Part shown: in pieces, positions 1 to 9,825 of the stretch | How positions within the stretch are numbered: position 1 is the first letter of the stretch | How the letters are laid out: every line of letters begins with the position of its first letter | Assembly (NCBI GenBank): GCA_030323885.1 | Contig: CM059197.1 | Span: 32,815,884-32,879,883, forward strand | Origin: Branchipolynoe longqiensis | Taxonomy: Eukaryota > Annelida > Polychaeta > Phyllodocida > Polynoidae | Direction of reading: 5' to 3' | DNA length: 64,000 nt | The notes under the pieces: model-generated | Databases searched by the model: none | Seen by the model: the letters and a program-made list of their open reading frames with translations, nothing else | Told to the model about the DNA's origin: nothing | Made by a program: the position numbers and the translations under genes

Positions 1-112
1 TGGGAGCAGGTGGGAACATTTGTAGTGAACCACATACTTATCTAGGTCGATCGGTGAACTGCTAGATACACTGAAAGCTTTGGTTTACTAACCACCCACC
101 GATAGCTTTCGC

Positions 113-138
113 CTACTAGTACTACTACTACTACTACT
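113..138. repeat. (ACT)n microsatellite
   Basis: About nine uninterrupted ACT triplets, immediately upstream of a SINE-A head. Confidence 0.9.
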
Positions 139-146
139 GTTCGGGA

Positions 147-531
147 CCAGACGGGATGTCCGAATGAGGTGAGCGTCCGTCTCCCATTTTGGTAAATCGT
201 GGGATTCGAACGCAAGGGTTCGAACCCTGATCGAGCTAAACCAATGACTAAAATATTGTTACTTGTCACTTCCTAGCCAGGCGCTCGGCATGATTATTAG
301 GATAGGGCAAGGACTGGTTGGTGTTATGTATGTACTAAGGCATGCCTGAGTTGGCTCAGTGTCAGGATAATGTGACTGAGTGGGGTGTCAGGTCATTTTA
401 CTGGTGGCCTGGTCTCCCAGAGGGACAGCACTATAAAGTCACCATGAGTGCGCACTGTCACAAGTCAGTACCCATTCTGATATGGCCTTAGATGTTACCA
501 GGACGTAAAACTCCAACAAACAAACAACCAA
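147..531 (+). mobile_element. SINE-A copy, full length, type 1 head
   Basis: tRNA-derived short retroposon, transcribed by RNA polymerase III if active and mobilised by a partner LINE in trans. The head has an A-box-like GTCCGAATGAGGTGAGC and a B box in GGGTTCGAACCC. The shared body follows (GGCGCTCGGCAT, ATAATGTGACTGAGTGGG, GACAGCACTATAAAGTCACC), then the 3' end CCAGGACGTAAAACTCCAAC with a CAAA-rich tail. A stretch of about 30 bases near 315-350 is extra relative to other copies and duplicates a GTTGGCTCAGTG-like segment. Family membership is certain from the other copies in the window; the source tRNA is not determined. Confidence 0.88.
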
Positions 532-785
532 TTACTATTATTGAAACCTGCAGGGTGTGGAACTTGCCCTGAGATTATGCGGACATTTTGTGGACATTTT
601 GAGACTTTTGCGTTGTCTGGATTCACATTGTATAAATTGTGATGAAGTGAGCATTCACTGTCACTGTCAGACTGTTATGGACACAATGGTTACAATCAGG
701 GCCGCCTTAAGGTACCAGCAACTCGGGTAGGTGCATAGGGTGCCATGTCCCGGGGGCACGAAATACAACATCTAGAAATTCTAGA

Positions 786-978
786 CCATCCTGGTTAGCT
801 CAGTGTCAGGATAACATGACTGAGTGGGATATCGGGTCATGGTGCCGGGTCCTGATTTCCCAGTGCGGCAGCACTATAAAGTCTCCATGGCTGCGCACTG
901 TCACAAGTCGGTATTCATCCATGATCCTGATGTGACCTTAGATGTTGCCAGGACGTGAAACTCCAACAACCAACCATC
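786..978 (+). mobile_element. SINE-A, 5'-truncated
   Basis: Only the 3' two thirds of the SINE-A body is present, from TGGTTAGCTCAGTGTCAGG to the CCAACAACCAACC tail. The tRNA-like head is missing, as expected of incomplete reverse transcription. It carries a small insertion (CATGATC) before the final GACCTTAGATG block. Confidence 0.85.
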
Positions 979-1171
979 TAAGCTCAGCGGGACGTGTGCC
1001 TGTGTTTGCCTGCTTGTGATTGGGCTGACTCAGACCTAGGGTTAGATTGGACCGCCTCGACTCTCTAAGCAGGCCATGTCCGTGATGGCAGTATCACGTG
1101 ACCAGTTCCTCTAGGTGCCCAGCTATTGCACAAAACCTCAAATTAAACCCTGTGCTCACGAGAAGTATCTC

Positions 1172-1241
1172 TCTATATAGTACATAGGTACATATAAATA
1201 TGTATATATGTGTACTTTTATGTTAATATATATATGTGTAG
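1172..1241. repeat. AT-rich TATATG microsatellite
   Basis: Short imperfect ATATGTATATG tract lying directly against the LINE-tail unit that follows. A longer tract of the same kind occupies 1375-1515. Confidence 0.8.
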
Positions 1242-1378
1242 AGCAGCACTTCAACACTTTTGCACGCAGCTTTCATGAAATGTAACATCACTCTCACAGC
1301 AGAGAGCTAAATGGAGAGCGGCAGTCAAGTAATGAAAGCAGTCTTTGTCGCATCGCGACCGACAGCATGATGATGATA
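1241..1378 (+). mobile_element. Deleted LINE 3' end (LINE-X) fused to repeat R
   Basis: The right part, from about 1289, matches the 3' end of the LINE on the opposite strand at 1675-1790: CAGCAGAGAGCTAAATGG, then CAGTCTTTGTCGCATCGCG and a short ATG-repeat tail (GATGATGAT). The left part (1241-1286) matches repeat R in reverse orientation, also seen at 7944-7985. The same R-then-LINE order occurs at three sites, so these are probably internally deleted derivatives of one composite unit. Confidence 0.75.
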
Positions 1379-1518
1379 TATGTATGTCCATGTGTATCTA
1401 TGTTTGCATATATATGTGTATATATGTGTACACATGTATATAATATGTATATATCATAATCATACATATGTGTATATATGCATATGGGTATATATATGCA
1501 TATTGTATATGTGTAAAC

Positions 1519-1671
1519 AGAAAAACCTCCCTACCCGACCACCTCCACAGATCGACCACTCCCCTGGATCGCTTAATACCATTGTAATCATATTATAACT
1601 CCCTAAACCGACCACCTCCCTAAATCGACCACTTAAAGTCGGTCCCAAGGTCGGTCGATTTAGAGAGGTTT
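1519..1671. mobile_element. MITE-P, partly deleted
   Basis: Recognisable by AAAACCTCCCTACCCGACC at one end and GATTTAGAGAGGTTTT at the other, with the internal blocks ACCGACCACCTCCC and CCACTTAAAGTCGG. Full copies elsewhere begin CAGTAAAACC and are flanked by TA. Here the middle lacks the CGATC...AAATAAAG segment, and the right end runs straight into the LINE tail ATCATCATCATG, so it is truncated there. Confidence 0.82.
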
Positions 1672-1674
1672 TCA

Positions 1675-2399
1675 TCATCATCATGCTGTTGGTCGCGATG
1701 CGACAAAGACTGCTTTCATTACTTGACTGCCGCTCTCCATTTAGCTCTCTGCTGTGAGAGTTGCGTCCATGAGTCGATCTTAATATCTCTCAGCTTCAGG
1801 TTTCTCTTGATGGTATCCTTGAACCAGAGACAAGGGTGCCCTCTCTTTCTGTAACCAGAAGACAGTTGAGAATAGAGGATCTGCTTGGGTAGCCTGTCTG
1901 ACAACATCCTCATGAGGTGTCCAGTCCACCGGAGATTACTTTTGATCAGAAGATCTTCCATAGAGGGCAGCCCCGTCCGTTTGAGTATTTCCTTATTTGT
2001 CACTTTGTCCTTCCAGGTTAGCCTCATGATTGAAAGCAGATGTCGCATCATGAAGGCATGCAGCTTTTTCACCTGTTGTCTGTACACTGTCCAGGCCTCG
2101 GCTCCATATAGTAGGGTGGATAGCACGATTGCACGGTAGATCTTACCTTTGACCCGAATGGACACATGGTGGTTGTTCCAGAGTCTCTGGCATAGTCAGC
2201 CGAAAGATGCGCTAGCCTTGGCCATCCTCCTCTGTATTTCAGCATCAATGCGTCCATCACTTGTTATAGTGCTTCCAAGATAGGTGAATTCCGGAACAGA
2301 GTTCAGCTTGTTTCCGTCAACCATGATCTCCTCCTCTCGGGTTCTTGTAGAGTTGGGTTGGTACAGCACCTCCGTCTTCTTGATGTTAATCTTCAACAT
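1675..2399 (-). pseudogene. LINE-X: C-terminal reverse-transcriptase region, broken
   Basis: Remnant of a non-LTR retrotransposon ORF2. Reading on the minus strand, the first block (2399 down to 2196) contains INIKKTEVLYQP, then VDGNKLNSVPEFTYLGS and DAEIQRRMAKAS, the linker after the RT palm found in many invertebrate LINEs. After a frameshift near 2165-2196 a second block of 148 codons (2165 to 1719) has LLYGAEAWTV, then LRWTGHLMRM and RGHPCLWFKDTIKRNLK, ending in KWRAAVK and a stop. The 3' UTR is short (~45 bases) and ends in ATG repeats. Endonuclease and RT catalytic motifs are absent, so it is dead. The clade is not assigned; this C-terminal layout is common in CR1/RTE-like elements. Confidence 0.88.
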
Positions 2400-2590
2400 T
2401 TCATGAAAGTCAAGACAGGCGCAAAACTATTTGTCCCTGCAGTGGCTGGTCGGGAGATGTTGGGAGTTCCATACATCAACCGCCCTTAATGCTGCCACAG
2501 TGACATGGTTTTCTGTTTAGGGTTTGCTCCCTTACCCTTCAGTTCTGCAAGGCAGGGGCGTCAAACTCCCTGAGGTATTGCTATACATGC
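2397..2590 (+). repeat. Repeat R (unknown family), internally deleted
   Basis: Matches the longer reverse-strand copy at 7655-7985. It has a short open frame from 2403 (MKVKTGAKLFVP, then GREMLGVPYINRP) with a stop at 2487-2489; the 7.9-kb copy ends with the same peptide and a stop at the same place. The downstream 100 bases are also shared (GGGGCGTCAAACTCCCTGAG). The peptide is not one I recognise. It may be a coding relic spread with LINE-X. Confidence 0.6.
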
Positions 2591-2594
2591 AATA

Positions 2595-2730
2595 CCTGCA
2601 TACCATGTATATATGTATATATGTATATATGTATATATGCAAATATGTATATAGGTATATATGTATATATGTATAAATGTATGTAATGTATATATGTATT
2701 ATATATATATATATATATTATATATATAAC
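2595..2730. repeat. (TATATG)n / (TA)n microsatellite
   Basis: Imperfect hexamer tract TATATG ending in about 20 bases of pure TA. Open frames over it are compositional. Confidence 0.9.
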
Positions 2731-2739
2731 CAGTATGAA

Positions 2740-3300
2740 GTACGAGTAAGGGTTGCAATTTTTAGGTGGAGCGAACTGAGTGAGGTGGTCTTTAGGCGAG
2801 GCGCCACATACACCGGGAACCAGATGTGGGTGTTAGGGGATGATCTGTGGATCCGTGTCGGTGTAAGTGGGTGTGCGTGTATGTGTGGGGGAGGTGTGGG
2901 TGGAGGGATTGAAAGGTGCAGGTGTGTGGTATGGGGGGAGGGAGGGACGGACGCGCGGCGGGAGGGAGGGGGGGGAGGAGGGAGGAGGAGGGGGTGGAGG
3001 GGGTGCTCCACAACCAGTGTGGATTGAGATCCGGCGATATCAGACACAAATGAGCCGAGGCCACCTGGACCGCCGGGCTCGGCCTGGCCGGGCAGGCGGG
3101 CTGCAGATGGGGTGCGCCCGGCCTTCTGTTGGCGAATTGCCGGGAGGTGGCGGGTGCAGGCGGGCTTGGGGGGGGGGGGGGGGGGGGGGGGCGTCGGCAC
3201 AGGGCCGGTTCTGGTTGCGAATGGGAGGAGTTGGGTCTTAAGAGGATGGGCATGGGGGATTTCTTTTAGTGCCATAAAGCTTGGGGTCGCCTGGACATTA
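2740..3300. other. GC-rich unique stretch with G-runs
   Basis: A GT/G-rich part (2860-3010) is followed by a CpG-rich patch (3055-3165) and a run of about 25 G at 3168-3192. Several overlapping frames are open here only because of skewed composition. No gene, splice pattern or known repeat recognised. Confidence 0.5.
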
Positions 3301-3379
3301 AAAAAAATATATTAATTTTTTATTTTGCTTTGTTAATTTCGATTTGTGTGTTGCTTAGCAAAATATTGACATTTATTTG

Positions 3380-3508
3380 TATATGATTAATAAATATGGA
3401 TTATGAAATCGGTTACATATGTTTGTAGATGGTTACTAGATAGGGATTGTGAAATCGATTATATATGTTTGGAGATGGTTAATAAATATGGATTGTGAGA
3501 TCGAGTTC
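3380..3508. repeat. 46-bp tandem repeat, ~3 units
   Basis: The block GGATTGTGAAATCG recurs at about 3399, 3445 and 3491, with GGTTA(A/C)TA(A/G)ATA between copies. Units are about 85-90% alike by eye. AT-rich sequence with no gene continues to 3866. Confidence 0.8.
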
Positions 3509-3866
3509 ATGAAATTAATTAAGTTATATGTTTATTTGTGAAAATAAATTGAGCAGAAACTTAGGATCAGTAATGATCATAGACCATGAGGTTTGAATGG
3601 TAGATTGTGATTACACATACTGTGATATTTAATTATCATGATGTTTCATTGCCTGTTATTTAACAAACAATTATACATCGAGGCTGTAATAAGATATACG
3701 GTCAACATTAATTGTAATAAAGTTTTATTGATTCAAATTGTGTTTAGTTGGATTGTAATTATTCATGGAATTATCTTTGGTTGCCGTCATTCTTTGTTGC
3801 TTGTTGTCTTATTATTGTCGAATTATGTAATTAGGTCTAATATTAGATTTAATTGTAATATCTTTA

Positions 3867-4683
3867 ACTAATAATATTTTGTTGCAGTTGGCATTAAAAT
3901 ACCAAGAGATTGAAACTAGACACACAAGTACATTTAGTTCTAATAATAATTTATTGGAGTTTGCATTAGAATACCAAGATATTGAAATTAGACACACAAA
4001 TACATTTAGTTCCAATAATAATTTGTTGGAGTTTGAATTAGAATACCAAGAGATTGTAATTAGACACACAAGTACATTTAGTCCTAATAATACTTTGTTG
4101 CAGTTTGCATTACAATACCAAGAGATTGAAACTAGACACACAAGTACATTTAGTTCTAATAATACTTTGTTGCAGTTTGTATTAAAATACCAAGAGATTC
4201 AAACTAGACACACAAGTACATTTAGTCCTCATAATACTTTGTTGGAGTTTGCATTAGAATACCAAGAGATTGAAACTAGACACACAAATACATTTAGTCC
4301 ATTATAACACTTTGTTGGAGTTTGCATTAGAATACCAAGAGATTGAAACTAGACACACAAGTACATTTATTTATAATAATAAGTTGTTGGAGTTTGCATT
4401 AGAATACCAAGAGATTGTAATTAGACATACAAGTACATTTAGTTCTAACACTAATTTGTTTGAGTTTGCATTAGAATACTTAGAGATTGTAATTAGACAT
4501 ACACGTACATCTAGTTATAATATTAATTTGTTGGAGTTTGCATTACAATACCAAGATATTTTAATTAGACAAACAAGCACATTTAGTTCTAACAATACTT
4601 TGTTGGAGTTTCCATTAGCATACCCAGATATTGTAATTAGACATACAATTATATTAATTTAAGAAAATGCTTTGTTGCATTTT
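3867..4683. repeat. 72-bp tandem array, 11 units
   Basis: The core AGACACACAAGTACATTT recurs at about 3918, 3990, 4062, 4134, 4206, 4278, 4351, 4423, 4495, 4567 and 4639. The spacing is exactly 72 bases except for one 73-base step near 4300. Because 72 is a multiple of three the array stays open on both strands; the forward frame reads a 24-residue unit (ALEYQEIETRHTSTFSSNN is part of it), broken once by the 1-base slip. No promoter, start context or flanking exon is visible, so it is called a satellite rather than a gene. Confidence 0.9.
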
Positions 4684-5057
4684 TTTAGACACTCTGCTGA
4701 TGTGCATATAAAATGAAATAACACGTCATGGGAAAAAAGTCAACAATGATTGACCTATAACAGAAGTAACCTAATAATATCTGTGCAAAAGAAAAGCACG
4801 ATCGTAATACTAGAATAAAATAGCAATATATTATATCCTAAAGGTAGGATTCCATATACGCGGTATGCTGCATGCGGCATGTGAATGCGGCATACGGCAT
4901 GCGGTATGCTGCATGCGGCATGCAGCATAGATACAAATGTTCGGTCTTTCTTTCGACAAATTTGTGAAGAAAAGTCAACATTCCTGTTGTTTTCTATGGC
5001 ACATGGGGCAACATTCACATTCACATTTGCACCAATTGGTCCCTGGGTCTATCCATT

Positions 5058-5141
5058 TGCCGCATTTGCATTCGCATTTGCATTCGCATTCGCATTCGCA
5101 TTCGCAATCGCAATCGCAATCGCAATCGCATTTGGACATAT
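5058..5141. repeat. (CATTCG)n / (CAATCG)n hexamer tract
   Basis: About 13 hexamers, shifting from GCATTTGCATTCG to GCAATCGCAATCG. Inside the 1-kb TIR element; it accounts for the Ala/Phe repeat seen if translated. Confidence 0.9.
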
Positions 5142-5279
5142 GGAAGCACTAACTGTGCCTTTACATGCTTTTCCATTTTTTTGCCGCATTCGCATTCGAA
5201 TACCGCATACCACATACCGTATATGTCCCAATAGAAGCACGCTACCCAATAGAAGCACACACCCCCATTTCAATATTGA

Positions 5280-5525
5280 AAGCGCACACAAATTTACGAT
5301 CATATTCAAACTGAATGCACATAAAATAGGGCAATCCCACTTTATTTCAGAGGCACAACAAAAACAAATCAAAATTTACAATCATATTCAGACTGACTCC
5401 ACACAAAATAAGACATTCCCAGTTTATTTCAGAAGCACGACAGAAACAAATAAAAATGTACGATCATATTCTGACTGAATGCACATAAAATAAGACAATC
5501 CCACTTTACATCAGAAGCACAACAA
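5280..5525. repeat. 81-bp tandem repeat, 3 units
   Basis: The block ACGATCATATTC recurs at about 5296, 5377 (ACAATC variant) and 5459, each followed by CACA(T/A)AAAATA and CCCA(C/G)TTTA. It is the internal repeat of the 1-kb TIR element; the last unit is cut by the LINE insertion. Confidence 0.82.
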
Positions 5526-5764
5526 TCAATCAGTCAACAGTTCCATCCTCTAGTCGAGGGTTGGATGCAATGGTTCTCCACTTGTCCCGATGGTGTGCTG
5601 TTCTGATGGACGGTGAATAATTCGAGCCTGTCCACTGTGAAATATTTGTAAACCATGATGTTCTTGGTCTCCCTCTCCCTCTGCTGCCATTCACCTTCCC
5701 TTCCAACAATGTACAGTATATTGAACTCTGACGCATGATGTTGGTTTTGGCAGAAGCACAACAA
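5512..5764 (-). mobile_element. LINE-Y 3' end insertion with 14-bp target duplication
   Basis: A 225-base insertion (5526-5750) lies between two identical copies of CAGAAGCACAACAA (5512-5525 and 5751-5764). On the minus strand it encodes GRGRPRTSWFTNISQWTG and HHRDKWRTIASNPRLEDGT, then a stop: the C-terminal tail typical of a second LINE family. The minus-strand 3' end is a TGATTGATTG-type simple repeat rather than poly(A). It is heavily 5'-truncated and younger than the TIR element it sits in. Confidence 0.86.
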
Positions 5765-5867
5765 ATCCATGAAATTCTTTAAATTTGAATAGACGCGCAT
5801 CCATGTGTCTGCATTCGCGCAGTGCGCGTCTATTGGGACATATACGGTATATGGAATCTTACCTTAA

Positions 5868-6244
5868 GCGTAGCTCTATTGATAACTGCCCCTGCGTCCT
5901 CCTCCAATATCATTACCGATGCACCATATTCTCTCTGTCGTTAATTAAGCCCTCATCCTGCTTGTGCATGGATGCTTAACTGCGCTGTCATTGCAGTCGG
6001 TGCCAGCCAGTGAGTAAAGGCGTCAGACAACATTAGGACCTTGTGCCATGCCAAGTGTCCTCCTTTTTATGCCCGGTGACAGTTGCCTTCCGCCTGACTG
6101 CGTCCATATGTGGAGGTGGGCTGCAGACACTGAGATAGTGGCGTTGTGTCTGGTACAGGCATTGTGACCGTGAGGCAGGGTGCAGCTGTACACAGTACAG
6201 GCGGCACCTGCACTTTCTTCTAGGCGGCAGTATGGGGAACTGTT
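5868..6244. other. Unique stretch, no feature
   Basis: Mixed-composition sequence without recognised repeat, gene or RNA. Short open frames do not exceed background. Confidence 0.4.
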
Positions 6245-6784
6245 TCCTGCAATTGGCTACATACGCATATATGTATATATAATATATGTGATATATAGCA
6301 CATTGTATGAGTATAAATGTAAGGGGAACATATCCTGTATATATGTATTCCTCCTTGCGGATTGGTGGTACCCCACCCACCCTGACTGTCGGGGTAATTG
6401 CTGGGAGGCCACACTCACTCGAGGATTCTTTTCATATATATACATATATATGCACATATATAATATATATGCATATATATGCATATATACATATAAATAC
6501 ATATATATAAATATATAGACATATAGACATATACATGCATATATATGCATATATATGAATAGATGTATATATATATATGTATATACATGTATATATGTAT
6601 ATATATGTTCATATCTGTCTATATATGTCAATATATGTCTATACATGCATATGTATGTCTATATATGCATATATATATGTATATATATATATATATATAT
6701 TCATCTATGCATGTATGTATATATACACTATATATACATATATACACATGCATGTATATACATGTATCTATATATATATACACA
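6245..6784. repeat. TATATG/CATATA microsatellite block
   Basis: Over 500 bases of imperfect ATATGCATATAT and TATATACATG repeats, interrupted at 6300-6430 by about 130 bases of unique sequence (GGATTGGTGGTACCCC). The Tyr/Ile/Met-rich open frames here are compositional. A similar tract continues at 6967-7110. Confidence 0.9.
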
Positions 6785-6966
6785 TACAGTAAAACCTCTC
6801 TAAATCGACCGACCTTGGGACCGACTTTAAGTGGTTCATTTACGGAGGTGGTCGGTTTAGGGAGTTAGAATATGGTTACAATGGTATTGTTAGGATCCAA
6901 ATAAAGCGATCGATATATGGGAGTGGTCAATCTGTGGAGGTGGTCAGTTTGAAAGGTTTTACTGTA
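6785..6966. mobile_element. MITE-P, complete, TA duplication
   Basis: Complete 178-base element (6787-6964) with CAGTAAAACCTCTC at the left and the inverse AAAGGTTTTACTG at the right, flanked by TA. TA duplications and CAGT ends are typical of pogo-like members of the Tc1/mariner superfamily. Both halves are also internally symmetrical (CTAAATCGACCGACC against GGTCAGTTTG). Confidence 0.9.
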
Positions 6967-7114
6967 TATAAATACATGTACATGTATATACATGCTTTTT
7001 TGTGGTATATATATATATGCAAATATACACTATATTAGTATATATGTATATATCCATGCATGTATATAGATGTATATATATACATATACATATATATATA
7101 TATATATATGGATA

Positions 7115-7225
7115 GTTCAGGTGCAAAACTACGTAAACGCCAATACAAAGATTTTGTTTAAATAAAGGATTTTACCTGATAATTAGTTTAAAGCTCACTA
7201 ATTCCACTTTTCAAATGGTTATGGA
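7115..7225. mobile_element. Fragment of TIR element Q
   Basis: Contains GTGCAAAACTACGTAAACGCCA and TCCACTTTTCA...GGAGCAATA in the same order as the element at 38691-38899, which has matching inverted ends. Its right end is not present here; it stops in a TATATATC tract. Confidence 0.5.
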
Positions 7226-7246
7226 GCAATATATATATATCTAGTA

Positions 7247-7560
7247 GGGTGCACTGACCTCTCAGGCAAGTAAGCATATAGACAGGTAGGCATGGGTAGT
7301 GTGGTGATATCAGGGAACCTAGGTTGTGTAATGGTTAGCACACTGGCCCGGAGTGCAAAGAGATGTGGTTTCGAGTCCCACTCTAGGTGCAATATTTCCC
7401 ATTTTCATCATCCCCATGACACTGGTTGCTGTGACCATGATCCTATATAAGCTATGCACTGGTTGGTTGTTGAACCTACCCTGTGTATGTATGTGTAAGT
7501 GCATTGCCTGTATGTATGTAATTGTAAGCATTAAAAGACTTACAATTCCATGGAGACGAG
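7247..7560 (+). mobile_element. SINE-C (tRNA-derived)
   Basis: The tRNA-like segment at 7316-7392 has an A-box-like TGTGTAATGGTTAGCACAC and a B box in GGTTTCGAGTCCC. Upstream it carries a GACCTCTCAGGCAAGTAA block that is part of the repeat, because the same block precedes the copy at 7564 and follows the minus-strand copy near 45.6 kb. It ends in an AATTGTAAGCATTAAAAGAC region. Confidence 0.78.
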
Positions 7561-7563
7561 TGT

Positions 7564-7652
7564 AGTAGTGTGTACTGACCTCTCAGGCAAGTAACCACAT
7601 AGACAGGTAGGTGTGGGTAGTGTGGTGATATCAGGGAGCCTAGGTGGCTAGG
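7564..7652 (+). mobile_element. SINE-C 5' block, second partial copy
   Basis: Repeats TGACCTCTCAGGCAAGTAA and GTGTGGTGATATCAGGGA from 7250-7315 but stops at CCTAGGTGGCTAGG, before the tRNA-like boxes, where repeat R begins. Confidence 0.7.
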
Positions 7653-7654
7653 TA

Positions 7655-7985
7655 TGCAGGTATGGCAATACCTCAGGGAGTTTGACGCCCCTGCCCTGCA
7701 GAGTTGTAAACCACTGCCTTGTGGTACAGGTTCTTGACAGAACCGAAGGCTAAGGGAGCAAACCCTAAATAGAAAACCATGTCACTGTGGCAGCATCAAG
7801 GGCGATTGATGTATGGAACTCCCAACATCTCCCGACCAGCCACTGCAGGGACAAATAGTTTTGCGCCTGTCTTGACATGTTCTTGCCGGTGTGAAACCTC
7901 TATTTGCTCCTTGAGAGAGTGCCGCTGGTAACTTGCAAAAGCCAGCAGCACTTCAACACTTTTGCAGGCAGCTTTCATGAAATGT
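7655..7985 (-). repeat. Repeat R, longer copy
   Basis: Reverse-strand copy of the repeat at 2397-2590. On the minus strand an open frame of 72 codons ends in the same peptide as the other copy (AKLFVPAVAGREMLGVPYIN) with the stop in the same place, preceded by HSLKEQIEVSHRQEHVKTG. The shared C-terminus suggests the ancestral sequence was coding. I cannot name the protein. Confidence 0.6.
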
Positions 7986-8063
7986 ACAACCGCACAAAGG
8001 AGAGCGGCAGTCAAGTAATGAAAGCAGTCTTTGTCGCATCGCGACCGACAGCATGATGATGAT
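7986..8063 (+). mobile_element. LINE-X 3' end fragment
   Basis: Carries AAGGAGAGCGGCAGTCAAG, then CAGTCTTTGTCGCATCGCG and a GATGATGATG tail, matching 1675-1740 on the other strand. Joined directly to repeat R as at 1241. Confidence 0.82.
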
Positions 8064-8160
8064 GAGGTGGTGTAATGATTAGCACACTGGCCCAGAGTGC
8101 AAAGCTATGTGGGTTCGAGTCCCACTCTAGGTGTAATATTTCCCATTTTCATCACCCCCA
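8064..8160 (+). mobile_element. SINE-C tRNA-like part only
   Basis: GTGTAATGATTAGCACACTGG (A-box region) and TGGGTTCGAGTCCCAC (perfect B box), followed by the SINE-C continuation ATTTCCCATTTTCATCA. It ends in a TATATAGATATA tract. Confidence 0.75.
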
Positions 8161-8398
8161 AATATATATATATAGATATATATATATATATACATCTATC
8201 TACAGTACAATGATGAGAGAGAGACAATAAGCTGATAAGGTAGTGGGTTGAGTAGTTTAATCTCTGGCAAGGGATTAGATGCCCTTGCCCATAAAAAAAG
8301 AACAAACCCTCCAGCACGACTGACACTGGTCAACATCCGGGGGAGGTGAGGTGGCTGAGATGACTCCACCGGTACAGCGTCACATCTTACGGAGGATA

Positions 8399-8466
8399 AC
8401 AATAATAATAATAATAATAATATGTAATATTCCCTTATTATCTTTATACTCGCATAATATGCTATA

Positions 8467-8519
<53 letters not shown>

Positions 8520-8523
8520 TATA
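8399..8523. repeat. Repeat H copy with (AAT)n, (TA)n and (CA)n
   Basis: An AAT run (8399-8422) precedes ATTCCCTTATTATCTTTATACTCGCATAA and a TACATCATATATATA tail. The CTTTATACTCGCATA block with a TACATCA-(TA)n tail recurs near 20.4 and 50.5 kb, so it is a dispersed repeat with a TA tail. Confidence 0.65.
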
Positions 8524-8939
8524 TCGGTGCTTTGTCTCGGAGTGATCACTGCTCCCTCGTGTGTGTTTGCTGGTCTAGTTGAGACATTCCCCCACACAAC
8601 GTTCATCACGCTCTACTGACTTTGACTATCAATGTATCAGTACCACATCGCACCACCGCACCTTCACAGCAATGACTCATCACACCGCCCTCATCTAGAC
8701 CTTCAAATCCAGCCCTGTCAGGGATTAACACGTCCTCACTACACGCATGCTAAATAGCCACGCGCATCGCCATGTACACATTCCAGGTGCAATTATGACA
8801 TTTTTTGGCGGTTATTTTTCATTCCCTGCGATGCTCTTTTTTTTGTATGTTTTTTTTTTTAATAACAAAAACAGCACACACAACAGAATTTGGTTAATTA
8901 ACAGGAGCCAATTATCACAAAGGGATCAATGTGATCTGG

Positions 8940-9125
8940 TGTGGGGGGGGGGGGCGGGGTGGACAGGGCTGGGGGGTTGTGGGTTGGAGGTTGGGGGGTG
9001 GGGGGGGTCGGCGGGGGAGTTGGGGATGGTGGGTTGTGTGTGTGAGTGTGGGGGGGGGGGCGGGAGGGGCGAGGGGAGTTGAGCATGGTGGGTTGTGTGT
9101 ATGAGTGTGTGTGTGTGTGGAGGGG
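8940..9125. repeat. G/GT-rich low-complexity tract
   Basis: Runs of 8-12 G mixed with GGTTGTGTGTGTGAGTGTG. The Pro/His/Thr-rich minus-strand frames over it are compositional. Confidence 0.85.
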
Positions 9126-9149
9126 CAGTGCTGCTTGGTGATGCACTGC

Positions 9150-9825
9150 AAACCATGATTAATGCCTCCTACATTGTCTATCTGGATCAGACAGGGCCAC
9201 AATAGGCCGGCGAAGCAGACGACAATCACAATGAACGACGCACAACACAAAAGCGCGCCAAAACTAACGCACAGGATCGTCTGCTGGCTTATGCAACAAC
9301 ATCTTTTATTGGCTATCCATCTTAGCGGCGGCGGCGGCATCTTCGCCCCGGTCTAGGTGGCAATGGGAAGCCGGCAGAGATAGACCCACGTGACTGGTTA
9401 TAACAGCAGGAGGGCGCCAAAGAAATCGACAAAGTCGTCTGGCTTATGTTATGTAGCGCGTCTCCCCGACGCAGATCTCACGCGGCAGTTTCGGTTTCCT
9501 ATCTTTCTCGTTCAGCCGAGATCTGGCTTGTGATCTCGCGGATTAAAGTCTCGTGTAGTCTCGTTCTGTCTGATATCAGCGGAGGCAGTGCGATTGTGAA
9601 GGGCTAGGGGGTCTTCGTTTTACAATCTTTCCAGGTTTTCTCGTTTGTAAGTGATTGCCAAGGGCAGACGGCATTTTGTTTCACAATTTCTTTTCGATGC
9701 TGTGATTACCAGTTATTAGTTACTACTACCAGCCCGATGTGTCTCGATTAGCAGCAGTAGTAGTAACATACGGGAACCAGCCTGTAAGTCTGTTATGAGC
9801 AGATCACCAGTATATCATCTGTATA
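9150..9825. other. Unique, CpG-bearing stretch
   Basis: Non-repetitive DNA with a higher CpG content than its surroundings. On the minus strand a frame starts at 9340 (MPPPPLRWIANKRCCC) and reads a hydrophobic stretch FIVIVVCFAGLLW before running into the GT satellite. It could be a chance frame; no splice sites or homology support it. Confidence 0.35.

Larger units (their letters stand above)
4839..5867. mobile_element. 1.0-kb non-autonomous TIR transposon with TAA target duplication
   Basis: The left end AGGTAGGATTCCATATAC (from 4842) is the inverse of the right end GTATATGGAATCTTACCT (to 5864). Both are flanked by TAA (4839-4841 and 5865-5867), a 3-bp duplication typical of PIF/Harbinger elements. 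The interior holds a GCATGCGGCATG-like inverted stretch near 4865-4925, a CATTCG hexamer tract, an 81-bp tandem repeat, and a later LINE insertion. No transposase frame is present. Confidence 0.78.

Noticed and set aside
1719..2399. A host gene encoding an endonuclease/reverse-transcriptase-like protein
   Set aside because: Only the C-terminal region of a LINE is present, with a frameshift and the LINE's own 3' tail.
8915..9340. 141-codon minus frame with a hydrophobic segment
   Set aside because: Its second half is the GT/G satellite; the first 60 codons are unsupported by splice sites or known domains, so it is noted only inside the stretch entry.
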